64,000 nt of DNA, from the NCBI GenBank assembly GCA_020635915.1, contig JACJYU010000001.1, forward strand, positions 2,084,501-2,148,500, given 5' to 3'. Under the pieces are notes generated by a model. That model made no database searches and was not told the DNA's origin. It saw nothing but the letters and a program-made list of their open reading frames with translations. Positions 16,892-24,948 of the stretch are shown here, piece by piece. Each line of letters starts with the position of its first letter. Position 1 is the first letter of the stretch. A program made the translations under genes and the position numbers. The stretch comes from Flammeovirgaceae bacterium. Lineage in GTDB: Bacteria > Bacteroidota > Bacteroidia > Cytophagales > Cyclobacteriaceae.

Positions 16892-17494
16892 ATGGACAAA
16901 AAATACAGGTTGGCGGTTTTTGCTTCGGGCAGCGGGACCAACGCAGAGCGGTTTTTTTTGCACTTTAAGGACCACCATTCAATAGGCGTTGCCCTATTGC
17001 TGAGCAATAACCCCCAAGCCTTTGCGCTGCAGCGCGCAAGGAGGGCGGGTGTGCCATCGCAGGTTTTCAACAAAGAACAATTGGGCAATGGGGAAGTGCT
17101 GCGTTGTCTCCAGCAGGCAGGGGCCACGCACATTGTACTGGCGGGGTTCCTTTGGCTTGTACCCGAAAGCCTGATTGGCGCCTATCCTGGAAAGATCATC
17201 AATATCCATCCGGCCTTGCTGCCCAAATACGGGGGAAAGGGGATGTATGGCCAAAAAGTGCACGAGGCGGTGAAAGCGGCCAATGAAAAAGAAACGGGGA
17301 TCACCATTCACCTGGTGGACCGGCATTATGACAAAGGCCCTATCCTTTTTCAGGCAAAGGCAAAAATTGGCCCGGGCGACACGCCTGGCGATATTGCCGG
17401 GAAAGTGCACCAGTTGGAACACGAACACTATCCACGGGTGGTGGAGGAGTGGGTCTTAACGGGGACCGTTCCGTTCAGCCCCGGCCAAATGTAA
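16892..17494 (+). CDS. purN: Phosphoribosylglycinamide formyltransferase
   Basis: The 200-residue purine-synthesis enzyme transfers a formyl group from 10-formyl-THF to GAR. Motifs are VFASGSGTNAERF near the N-terminus, the catalytic segment IINIHPALLPKYGG, and GITIHLVDRHYDKGPILFQ with the conserved Asp. The start at 16892 follows a near -7 box (TTTCTTTG, 16879-16886); an upstream in-frame start would add 25 unrelated residues. It overlaps the 3' end of the convergent thioesterase gene by 20 bases. Confidence 0.94.
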   Translation: MDKKYRLAVFASGSGTNAERFFLHFKDHHSIGVALLLSNNPQAFALQRARRAGVPSQVFNKEQLGNGEVLRCLQQAGATHIVLAGFLWLVPESLIGAYPGKIINIHPALLPKYGGKGMYGQKVHEAVKAANEKETGITIHLVDRHYDKGPILFQAKAKIGPGDTPGDIAGKVHQLEHEHYPRVVEEWVLTGTVPFSPGQM

Positions 17495-17915
17495 AATCAC
17501 TGCTTTTTTGAAATGATCTGAATATTTCTTTTACAAAATCCGGGGGCTGAGTAAGCTTTCTTTTTGTCAGGTCAAGAAACGCGCCATCCATATTGATGAT
17601 AGCCGCGACTGTTCCATCTGCTTTTAAAAAATTATGTCTTAGACTCCATCGGGAATAGTCTTCGCGGGCAGAACAAATTTCAACATCAACGGTGATTTTA
17701 TCTTCCAGGGTAATTTCCCTTTTAAAGAGCGCCTCCTCACGAAAGAGAATCGGGCCCACTTGAAGTTCTTCCATCTTCTCGGTTGTAAGGCCACCTTCAT
17801 TTAGAAATTTCATCCGTACCGTTGCGCCATAGTCATAGTAGGCGGAATGCCGAAGGTGCCTGTTTTGGTCAATGTCGGACCATCGGATTTGTATAGGAAC
17901 AACGAACTTCCCCAA
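17475..17915 (-). CDS. Acyl-CoA thioesterase, 4HBT hotdog-fold family
   Basis: The 146-residue single hotdog-domain protein has the 4-hydroxybenzoyl-CoA thioesterase signature IRWSDIDQNRHLRHSAYYDY, including the catalytic Asp region. Length is typical (~130-150). It starts two bases after the hmgA stop on the same strand, so it is likely co-translated with homogentisate dioxygenase and may remove CoA from an aromatic or acyl intermediate. That pathway role is inferred only from position. Confidence 0.85.
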   Translation of the reverse strand: MGKFVVPIQIRWSDIDQNRHLRHSAYYDYGATVRMKFLNEGGLTTEKMEELQVGPILFREEALFKREITLEDKITVDVEICSAREDYSRWSLRHNFLKADGTVAAIINMDGAFLDLTKRKLTQPPDFVKEIFRSFQKSSDFTFGRG

Positions 17916-17917
17916 GG

Positions 17918-19111
17918 CTATGGCGTATTGATTTCGTTAAAGGGCCCGGTGGAGTCGTCTGTCCAGCTCATCGGGTATTTTTCGTCCAGGAAAGCCAGGG
18001 CATCTTCCGTAAGGTGCAGCGGGCGGAAGGTGTCGATCATCACGGCCAGTTCATGTGTTTCTTTGGCGCCAATGCTTTTCTCCACCGTGCCGGGGTGGGG
18101 GCCATGGGGCAGTCCGCCAGGGTGCAGGGTAAAGGAACCGCGGCTGATGCCTTTGCGGCTCATGAAATTCCCTTCCGCATAGTACAGCACTTCGTCCGAG
18201 TCGATGTTGCTGTGGTTGTAGGGGGCGGGTATGGCCATGGGATGGTAGTCAAACAGGCGCGGCACAAACGAGCAGATCACAAAATTGTGCGCCTGAAAGG
18301 TTTGGTGCACGGGGGGCGGCTGGTGTATGCGCCCGGTGATAGGCTCAAAGTCATGGATGGAAAAGGCGTAAGGCCACAGGAACCCATCCCAGCCTACCAG
18401 GTCCAATGGGCTGTAGTCGTAAACATATTGGTGCAGGTAGCCCTGCTTCTTGATCTTCATCAGGTGGTCGCCTTTTTTTGTGTCGGTGACCAATTCGTGA
18501 GGGGGGCGAATGTCCCTTTCGCAGTAGGGCGAATGCTCCAGCAGTTGGCCCAATTGGTTGCGGTAGCGTTTTACGGTTTCAATAGGGGAGGCAGACTCAA
18601 CGATCAATAGCCGAAGGGGGCCTTCGTTAAATTCAAATTTGTAAATCACGGTGCGGGGTATCACCACATAGTCACCCTGTTTGATTTCCAGTTTGCCAAA
18701 CTGGCTAATGAGCGCGCCCCCGCCATCGTGCACGTAGACAACCTCGTCCCCCTCCGCATTTTTGTAAAAATAGTCCATCTTGCGCTGTTTAGGGGAGCAA
18801 ATGGCAATGGAACAATCGCTGTTGGCCAGCAAAACCTTTCGGGCACTTAAATAGTCGTCCCCGGTGGCGCCCACTTTACTGGTGTTGAGGTGGGTTTGGC
18901 GCAGGGCATAGTCCTTTATGGTTTTGGCCCCATACGGCATAGGCTGTTGTATTGCCTTTATCCGGGTGGGCGCGTTGATGTGGTAAAGGTTGGAGTAGAT
19001 GCCCGAAAAACCTTCGGAGCTTACCAGTTCTTCTTTGTATAAGCTTCCGTCAGGTTGGCGAAACTGGGTGTGCCTTTTGGGTGGGATTTTTCCCAGGCGG
19101 TGATAATACAT
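17918..19111 (-). CDS. hmgA: Homogentisate 1,2-dioxygenase
   Basis: The 397-residue non-haem Fe(II) cupin enzyme opens the homogentisate ring to maleylacetoacetate in tyrosine and phenylalanine breakdown. The N-terminal part includes YYHRLGKIPPKRHTQFR. The C-terminal metal-binding stretch is rich in His: SFTLHPGGLPHGPHPGT followed by KETHELAVMIDTFRPL. Length is a little under the human enzyme and normal for bacterial short forms. Maleylacetoacetate isomerase and fumarylacetoacetase are not in the window. Confidence 0.93.
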   Translation of the reverse strand: MYYHRLGKIPPKRHTQFRQPDGSLYKEELVSSEGFSGIYSNLYHINAPTRIKAIQQPMPYGAKTIKDYALRQTHLNTSKVGATGDDYLSARKVLLANSDCSIAICSPKQRKMDYFYKNAEGDEVVYVHDGGGALISQFGKLEIKQGDYVVIPRTVIYKFEFNEGPLRLLIVESASPIETVKRYRNQLGQLLEHSPYCERDIRPPHELVTDTKKGDHLMKIKKQGYLHQYVYDYSPLDLVGWDGFLWPYAFSIHDFEPITGRIHQPPPVHQTFQAHNFVICSFVPRLFDYHPMAIPAPYNHSNIDSDEVLYYAEGNFMSRKGISRGSFTLHPGGLPHGPHPGTVEKSIGAKETHELAVMIDTFRPLHLTEDALAFLDEKYPMSWTDDSTGPFNEINTP

Positions 19112-19200
19112 GGGTCAATGGTTTTTACGTTGGTTTCGAAGTTAGCAAATGTGCGGCAGGTATCCATGCGCATTTATACCTTGGCGCCATACGGCCCATC

Positions 19201-20820
19201 CTACATTTTCCCCCGGTCGGGCACGCGGTCGAACAGTTGCAGGGCCTGTTGCAATATCTCGTTGGTTTCGTTGAATATGGGATAAAAGCTTTCGTTGCCC
19301 CAAATCCGCCTGGCGATGTTGGCCTTTAAAAATATTTCAAACACTTCTTTGTTCTTGTTCAGGTCCCCCCAGTTGGGGCTTACCTGGTTGCGTTTGCCCA
19401 CGTTCACCAGGTCGGCATACATGGCATCGCTTACTTTGAAGTTGTGGTAAAACGGGTTGAAGCCCATCTTTTCCAGCCTGGCCTTGTTTGCCTGCGCATA
19501 GTTAAAGGCGTACTCCTGGAAGGAGTTGGAATTAAAAAGGGCATTCAAATACCCGCTGTTGAGGGTAGTGTCCAGGGGCACAAAGTAGTCCGGCATGATC
19601 CCCCCGCCACCGTACACGGTCCGGCCGCTTCGGGTCTGGTACTTGAGCGAGTCATTGAACTTGATGCTATCGGCATGGAAAAATTCTCCATGCTTGTACC
19701 GCTCCATAATGTCCCGGGAGTATTCCTGGTTGTCGTCATAGGGTTTTTGAATGGACCTGCCACTGGGGGTGTAGTACCTGGAAATGGTCAGGCGCAGTTC
19801 GGACCCGTCATCCAGGTCGAAGGGGGACTGTACCAGTCCTTTGCCATAAGACCTCCTGCCCACGATCAGAGCACGGTCGTTGTCCTGGAGGGCCCCCGCC
19901 ACAATCTCGGATGCCGATGCGCTCCCTTCGTTGATGAGCACGATCAGGTCGCCATGTTCAAATTCGCCCTTGGCCGTTGACAGGGCGTCTGAATTGTAGC
20001 GCGTGTCTTTTCCTTTGGTAAAGACTATCTTTTCGCCTGCGGGCAAAAAATCATCGGCCAGTTCTATTGCCTGGTTCATGTACCCTCCGGGGTTTCCCTG
20101 CAAGTCGAGGATGAGCTTGGCCATCCCGTCCTTCTTTAGTTTTTCCAGGGCGGCATGGAACTCGGGGAAGGTGGTCTGTGAAAAGCGGCTTACCTTAATA
20201 TAGCCCACCTGGTCGTTCACCATATAGGAGGCGTCCACGGAAGATTGGGGTATCTTGTCCCGGATGATGGTAAAATTTATCGGCCGTTTGGCGTCCCTTC
20301 TGACGACCTCTATTTTTACCTCTGTCCCTTTCGGGCCTTTTAGCTTTTTGGTGACCTCGCTGTTGCGCAGCCCTATGCCGGCAATATTTTCCCCGTCCAC
20401 TTTCACAATGCGGTCGCCAGTGCGCAAGCCCACCGCTTCGGAAGGCCCCCCGCTGAGGGCCGCCACCACCACCAGGGTGTCCTGGAAAATGCTGAACTCA
20501 ATGCCTATGCCCTCAAAATTCCCACGCAGGTCCTCGTTGGCTTCCAGCCTTTCTTTGGCCGGGATATAGGCCGAGTGGGGGTCGAGCTTGCCCAGGATAC
20601 TTTGGATGGCGTCATCCACCAATACGTCAGTCTTTGTGTCGTCCACGTACTCGGTCTTTATCAGTGAAAGCACCTCCCTGAGCTTTTGCACGTCCGTGCC
20701 AATATCGTCTGGTGAAGTGTGGGTGTTCAGGCTGGCCCCGATAAGCACCCCACCGGCCAGTCCGATGCATAGGATCAGCGGTAGTTTTATCTGGTATTTG
20801 GAATTGTTCGGCTCGCTCAT
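19201..20820 (-). CDS. S41 family C-terminal processing protease (CtpA/Tsp type)
   Basis: The 539-residue envelope serine protease has an N-terminal membrane anchor (~11-31), a PDZ domain at ~100-180 (GIGIEFSIFQDTLVVVA and GLRTGDRIVKVDGE), then the S41 catalytic domain. The catalytic Ser302 lies in GSASASE and Lys327 in SYGKG, 25 residues apart as in E. coli Tsp. The ATG at 20820 begins MSEPNNSKY. A longer open frame upstream lacks family similarity and would run antisense into the divergent hemerythrin gene's leader. It degrades or trims periplasmic proteins; the targets are unknown. Confidence 0.92.
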   Translation of the reverse strand: MSEPNNSKYQIKLPLILCIGLAGGVLIGASLNTHTSPDDIGTDVQKLREVLSLIKTEYVDDTKTDVLVDDAIQSILGKLDPHSAYIPAKERLEANEDLRGNFEGIGIEFSIFQDTLVVVAALSGGPSEAVGLRTGDRIVKVDGENIAGIGLRNSEVTKKLKGPKGTEVKIEVVRRDAKRPINFTIIRDKIPQSSVDASYMVNDQVGYIKVSRFSQTTFPEFHAALEKLKKDGMAKLILDLQGNPGGYMNQAIELADDFLPAGEKIVFTKGKDTRYNSDALSTAKGEFEHGDLIVLINEGSASASEIVAGALQDNDRALIVGRRSYGKGLVQSPFDLDDGSELRLTISRYYTPSGRSIQKPYDDNQEYSRDIMERYKHGEFFHADSIKFNDSLKYQTRSGRTVYGGGGIMPDYFVPLDTTLNSGYLNALFNSNSFQEYAFNYAQANKARLEKMGFNPFYHNFKVSDAMYADLVNVGKRNQVSPNWGDLNKNKEVFEIFLKANIARRIWGNESFYPIFNETNEILQQALQLFDRVPDRGKM

Positions 20821-20980
20821 GGAAAAAAAATCGATTAATTGACTTTTAACGTTTTTGGCAACATCAAAGTTTTCAACGTCAAAAAACAGAAAAAAGGCGC
20901 TGTTATTCAAATCCCGGAAAGCCCCGGAAGGGAAATGGTTTTGGCGGGGGCAGGGCGTATGCCTATATTTACACCTTATA

Positions 20981-21739
20981 ATGGCAAAAACCACCCTTAA
21001 AGACAAGCGGATACAGGATTTGGTCGACCAAAACAATGTGCGCGCCTACGTGCTTTATTTTTTTGGCATCAAGTTTTATGAGTATTCGGAGCAGACCCTG
21101 GAGCAGGTGTGCCTCGCCAAGGGGCTGAAGGTGGAACAGGTGGTGAAGGAGTTGGAAGCGCCCTACTCAAACTTCCAGGAAGCCGACCTTCCCCTGGTTT
21201 CCTACCCCATAGATTTGATTTTGGAATACCTCAAGCATGCCCATTATACCTTTGTGAAGCACCGGCTCCCCTACATAGGGCGCTTGGTGGAATCCTTTAA
21301 GGCGGAGCACCCGGCCTATGAGCCTGTGGAAAAGGATTTGAAGGTATTGTTCCCCCTTTTCTTGGAGGACTTCATCCACCATATCTACGAGGAAGAAGAT
21401 ACCCTTTTTGGCTACATCCGGCTGTTGGAGCGGGCATCGAAGGGGGCCTACAACCCGTCCAGGTTATATTATATGCTGGAGAAAAATTCGTTGCAGCGTT
21501 TTGCCATGGAGCATGCCGCCCATGATGACGAAATGAAGGGCATCAGGAAAATAACGAACGGTTATGCATTGGGCAAAGATGCCCCCCTTCACGTGAAGGT
21601 GATTTATTCCGAGCTGGCCTCCTTTGAAAAAAGCCTTAAAACCCACGCCAGGATAGAGAATGAAATACTTTTCCCCAAGGCCATGATGGTGGAAAACAAA
21701 GTGAAAAAAATTTTTGGCGAAAAGGTAAAGTACAACTGA
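20981..21739 (+). CDS. Hemerythrin-domain protein, RIC/YtfE-like with altered N-terminal domain
   Basis: In this 252-residue protein, residues ~10-60 match the ScdA_N/DUF542 layout of iron-sulfur repair di-iron proteins (VLYFFGIKFYEY followed by QTLEQVCLAKGL), but the Cys-Cys-Gly-Gly motif is YEYS. Residues ~80-240 form a hemerythrin-like helical bundle with ligand candidates His94, His134, Glu138, His181, His222 and Glu226. YtfE/RIC proteins repair Fe-S clusters after nitrosative stress; whether this one does is uncertain without the cysteines. The ATG at 20981 follows TATATTTA, a one-mismatch -7 box. It is divergent from the CtpA gene. Confidence 0.78.
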   Translation: MAKTTLKDKRIQDLVDQNNVRAYVLYFFGIKFYEYSEQTLEQVCLAKGLKVEQVVKELEAPYSNFQEADLPLVSYPIDLILEYLKHAHYTFVKHRLPYIGRLVESFKAEHPAYEPVEKDLKVLFPLFLEDFIHHIYEEEDTLFGYIRLLERASKGAYNPSRLYYMLEKNSLQRFAMEHAAHDDEMKGIRKITNGYALGKDAPLHVKVIYSELASFEKSLKTHARIENEILFPKAMMVENKVKKIFGEKVKYN

Positions 21740-21766
21740 CCGCCATTTGCCGGACACGGAAAACGC

Positions 21767-22180
21767 ATGGGGAGGATAATGGCCATCGACTATGGAAAAA
21801 AGCGTACCGGCCTGGCCGTGACGGACCCCCTGCAGATCATTGCCACGGCTTTGGCCACCGTGGAAACCCCGGGGCTCCTCGCCTACCTCAAACAATACTT
21901 TTTAAAGGAGCAGGTCGATGAACTGGTGATCGGTTTGCCCAGGCAACTGGACAACACCGATTCGGAAACGGCCCCCTATGTCCGGCAAATGGTGGCCAGG
22001 ATCAACGAGGCATTTCCACAGCTCCCCGTGAAGTACGTGGACGAACGGTTTACCAGCAAAATTGCCCTCAGGGCCATGGTAGAGGGCGGCATGAAAAAAA
22101 AGGACAGAAGGAAAAAGGAAAATGTGGACAAGGTAAGCGCCACCCTTATTTTACAATCTTACCTGGAATCAAGGAGGTGA
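21767..22180 (+). CDS. ruvX: RuvX/YqgF family Holliday junction resolvase-like nuclease
   Basis: The 137-residue protein has the RNase H-like start MAIDYGKKRTGLAVTD with the conserved catalytic Asp, then VIGLPRQLDNTDSE, and the C-terminal KYVDERFTSKIA and DKVSATLILQSYL segments. The family acts in pre-16S rRNA processing and is annotated as a putative resolvase. It is compact and of normal length. It starts 27 bases after the hemerythrin gene; the def promoter lies beyond it. Confidence 0.92.
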   Translation: MGRIMAIDYGKKRTGLAVTDPLQIIATALATVETPGLLAYLKQYFLKEQVDELVIGLPRQLDNTDSETAPYVRQMVARINEAFPQLPVKYVDERFTSKIALRAMVEGGMKKKDRRKKENVDKVSATLILQSYLESRR

Positions 22181-22210
22181 GGCGCGTTCTTCAAAACCAC
22201 TTTAAATCAT

Positions 22211-22218
22211 TAAATTTG
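22211..22218 (+). promoter_or_regulatory. -7 promoter box (TAAATTTG) for def
   Basis: This is a perfect TAnnTTTG match 20 bases before the def ATG. Confidence 0.5.
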
Positions 22219-22238
22219 CAGGCTAACCAAAATTTTCG

Positions 22239-22796
22239 ATGGTTTACCCGATAGTTATGTACGGTGACCCGGTGCTCCGGAAAAAGGCAAGGGATATCAA
22301 AGAAGGATCAGCGGAGGTAAAACAGCTTTCTGAAGACCTGTTTGAGACCATGCATGCCGCCCATGGCATAGGCCTGGCGGCCCCACAGATAGGCAAAGAC
22401 GTGAGGATGTTTGTGGTGGACGGCAGCGAACTGGAGGACGAGCCGGGCATGGAGGACTTTAAGAAGGTGTTTATCAATGCCGAAATCGTGGAGGAAGATG
22501 AAGACCACAACGAAATGGAAGAGGGATGCCTGAGCATTCCCAACGTGCGCGAGAAGGTGGCCCGGCCTTTTTCCATACGCATAAAATATTTTGACGAAAA
22601 CTGGGTGCACCACGATGAGGAGTACGAAGGGATGAAGGCGCGCATCATCCAGCACGAGTACGACCATATTGAAGGCGTGTTGTTCATAGATTACCTCACC
22701 CCCTTAAAGAAAAGGCTCCTGAAGGGGAAGCTTGGCGACATCAGCCGGGGGGAAGTGGACGCAGGGTACAGGATCGCGGCCCCTTTGCGCAAATGA
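22239..22796 (+). CDS. def: Peptide deformylase
   Basis: The 185-residue metalloenzyme removes the formyl group from new proteins. All three motifs are present: GIGLAAPQIG (43-52), EGCLSIP with metal ligand Cys97, and HEYDH (139-143) with two His ligands and the catalytic Glu. Its stop overlaps the start of the aminotransferase gene (ATGATGG), so the two are translationally coupled. Confidence 0.97.
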   Translation: MVYPIVMYGDPVLRKKARDIKEGSAEVKQLSEDLFETMHAAHGIGLAAPQIGKDVRMFVVDGSELEDEPGMEDFKKVFINAEIVEEDEDHNEMEEGCLSIPNVREKVARPFSIRIKYFDENWVHHDEEYEGMKARIIQHEYDHIEGVLFIDYLTPLKKRLLKGKLGDISRGEVDAGYRIAAPLRK

Positions 22797-23938
22797 TGGA
22801 AACCCGTTCCCGCCTCCCCGATATAGGCACCTCCATTTTTGCCGTAATGTCAAAAATGGCGCAGGAGCATGGCGCCATAAATTTGTCACAGGGCTTTCCC
22901 GATTTTGATGTTTCGGAAACGTTGATCGGGCTCGTTCACCGGCAGATGAAAGCGGGGCACAACCAGTACGCGCCCATGCCCGGGGTGCCCTCGTTGAGGC
23001 AAACCATTGCCGAGGTGATCTTTCAAACCTACAAGCACAAAGCCGACCCCGACACGGAAATCACCATCACGGCAGGGGGCACGGAAGCTATTTTTGCCAC
23101 GATCGCTGGATTGGTGGGCCCCGGGGACGAGGTTATCGTATTTGACCCGTCTTACGATTGTTATGACCCGGCCATCCGGCTGAACGGGGGCACTCCCGTG
23201 CCCGTGAATATCCTGCCGCCCGGGTTTGCCATTGATTGGGACCAGGTGAAAAGCAAGATCACCCCGCGCACCCGCATGATCATGGTCAACACGCCCCACA
23301 ACCCAAGTGGTGCGGTGTTACGGGCGGAAGACCTGAAAATACTGGAAGGCATAGTAAACGACCACGGGATACTCGTGTTGAGCGATGAGGTGTACGAACG
23401 CATTATTTTTGACCAATGGCAGCACCAAAGCGTGATGCGGTTTCCCGGGCTGGCTGCCAACAGCATTGCTGTTTTTTCTTTTGGAAAAACCTTTCACGCC
23501 ACCGGATGGAAGGTTGGCTATGCCGTGGCCCCGGCCAAAATATCAAAAGAGATAAGGAAGGCGCACCAGTTCATAACCTTTAGCGTCAACACCCCGGTGC
23601 AAATGGCACTGGCCGAATACATGCAACAGCCCTCGCATTATCTGGGGCTGGCAAATTTTTACCAGCAAAAGAGGGACTTCTTTTTGGATCAAATCAAGGG
23701 TTCCTCCTTCCGGCCCCTGGATTGCCATGGGTCGTATTTTCAGTTGTTGTCCTACAAAGGGGTTTCTTCAAAGCCGGATGTGGAGATGGCCGAATGGCTC
23801 ACCAAAACGCACAAGCTGGCGTCCATTCCGGTTTCCGTTTTCTACAAGGACCGCACGGACAACCAACTCCTCCGGTTTTGTTTTGCCAAAGGGGAGGGCA
23901 CTTTGAAGGCAGCGGGAGAAATCCTGAACCGTTTTTAG
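22793..23938 (+). CDS. Methionine/glutamine-type aminotransferase (YbdL-like)
   Basis: The 381-residue fold-type I PLP enzyme carries the PLP lysine in FSFGKTFHATGWK (Lys232), substrate-site NTPHNPSG, and INLSQGFPDFD. It is closest by eye to YbdL and kynurenine-aminotransferase-like enzymes that transaminate methionine or its keto acid. Two adjacent ATGs (22793, 22796) are both possible starts. A nitrilase-type omega-amidase gene follows, which fits glutamine as the amino donor: the alpha-ketoglutaramate formed would be hydrolysed by the neighbour. This is a methionine-salvage type pair. Confidence 0.87.
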   Translation: MMETRSRLPDIGTSIFAVMSKMAQEHGAINLSQGFPDFDVSETLIGLVHRQMKAGHNQYAPMPGVPSLRQTIAEVIFQTYKHKADPDTEITITAGGTEAIFATIAGLVGPGDEVIVFDPSYDCYDPAIRLNGGTPVPVNILPPGFAIDWDQVKSKITPRTRMIMVNTPHNPSGAVLRAEDLKILEGIVNDHGILVLSDEVYERIIFDQWQHQSVMRFPGLAANSIAVFSFGKTFHATGWKVGYAVAPAKISKEIRKAHQFITFSVNTPVQMALAEYMQQPSHYLGLANFYQQKRDFFLDQIKGSSFRPLDCHGSYFQLLSYKGVSSKPDVEMAEWLTKTHKLASIPVSVFYKDRTDNQLLRFCFAKGEGTLKAAGEILNRF

Positions 23939-24013
23939 TGCATAATTTGTTATAAGGGGCATTCCCTATTTAAGGAGGGATCGCTTTCTTTGCAGTAGAT
24001 TTAACCAGGCGTG

Positions 24014-24835
24014 ATGCAGGACCTCAAGATTACAGTGATACAGTCAGACCTCCATTGGGAGGACATTGGTGCCAATTTGGCCATGTTTGAAGAAAAAATA
24101 TGGCAAATAAACGAGCCTACTGACGTAATTGTCCTCCCTGAGATGTTCACTACCGGCTTTACGATGGCAGCCCCAAAACTGGCCGAGCGGATGAACATGC
24201 GCACGTTCAAATGGATGAAGCAAATGGCCGACCAGACAGGGGCGTTGGTCATCGGCAGTTTCATTGCCCTGGTGCACGACCGCTATTACAACCGCCTGCT
24301 ATGGATGGAGCCCGGGGGCAACTATAAGACCTATGACAAACGCCACCTTTTCCGCATGGCCAACGAGCACCTCGATTATTCCCCGGGCGAAAGCCTTTTG
24401 GTCGGGCACTGGAAAGGCTGGAGGATATGCCCTTTGGTCTGCTATGATTTGCGCTTTCCCGTGTGGAGCCGCAACAAGTGGAACGCTGCTTTGAAAAAGC
24501 CAACCTATGACCTGGCCATTTACATTGCCAATTGGCCGAAAGTAAGGATACACGCCTGGGACACCCTGCTGAAAGCCCGTGCCATTGAGAACCTGTCTTA
24601 TGTGGTGGGGGCCAACCGGGTGGGAATGGACGGTAAAGGGATCGAGTACAATGGCCTGTCGGCCGTGGTCAACCCCAAAGGGGAGCCCGTATTTACCCTG
24701 GAGGGCATGGAGGCCATTAAGACCGTTGCCATCAGCGGCAACTCGCTGCTGTCCTACCGCGATAAGTTCCCGGCCTTCCTCGATGCGGACGACTTTTCCG
24801 TGGAGGTGGAGCCGATTCCCGAAGAGGGTTATTAA
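24014..24835 (+). CDS. Omega-amidase / nitrilase-family amidohydrolase (YafV-like)
   Basis: This 273-residue enzyme has the nitrilase-fold triad Glu43 (VLPEMFTTGF), Lys109 (TYDKRHLF) and Cys143 (PLVCYDLRFP). The sequence strongly resembles YafV/Nit2 omega-amidases, which hydrolyse alpha-ketoglutaramate to 2-oxoglutarate and ammonia. A GTG one codon upstream (24011) is an alternative start. It lies 75 bases after the aminotransferase and completes the transamination-amidase couple. Confidence 0.88.
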   Translation: MQDLKITVIQSDLHWEDIGANLAMFEEKIWQINEPTDVIVLPEMFTTGFTMAAPKLAERMNMRTFKWMKQMADQTGALVIGSFIALVHDRYYNRLLWMEPGGNYKTYDKRHLFRMANEHLDYSPGESLLVGHWKGWRICPLVCYDLRFPVWSRNKWNAALKKPTYDLAIYIANWPKVRIHAWDTLLKARAIENLSYVVGANRVGMDGKGIEYNGLSAVVNPKGEPVFTLEGMEAIKTVAISGNSLLSYRDKFPAFLDADDFSVEVEPIPEEGY

Positions 24836-24903
24836 GGGCCGTTTAGGCCGGTCAAAACCCTGAAATTTTAAGTGTGGCAGTTTCGCTATCCTTAAAATAG
24901 CCC

Positions 24904-24911
24904 TACTTTTG
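24904..24911 (+). promoter_or_regulatory. -7 promoter box (TACTTTTG) for purH
   Basis: This is a perfect TAnnTTTG match 37 bases before the purH ATG. The TTTCG about 20 bases upstream is a weak -33 candidate. Confidence 0.55.
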
Positions 24912-24948
24912 CAGCTTCCAAAAGCTCCTAAACCACCTGTTTTTTTTA

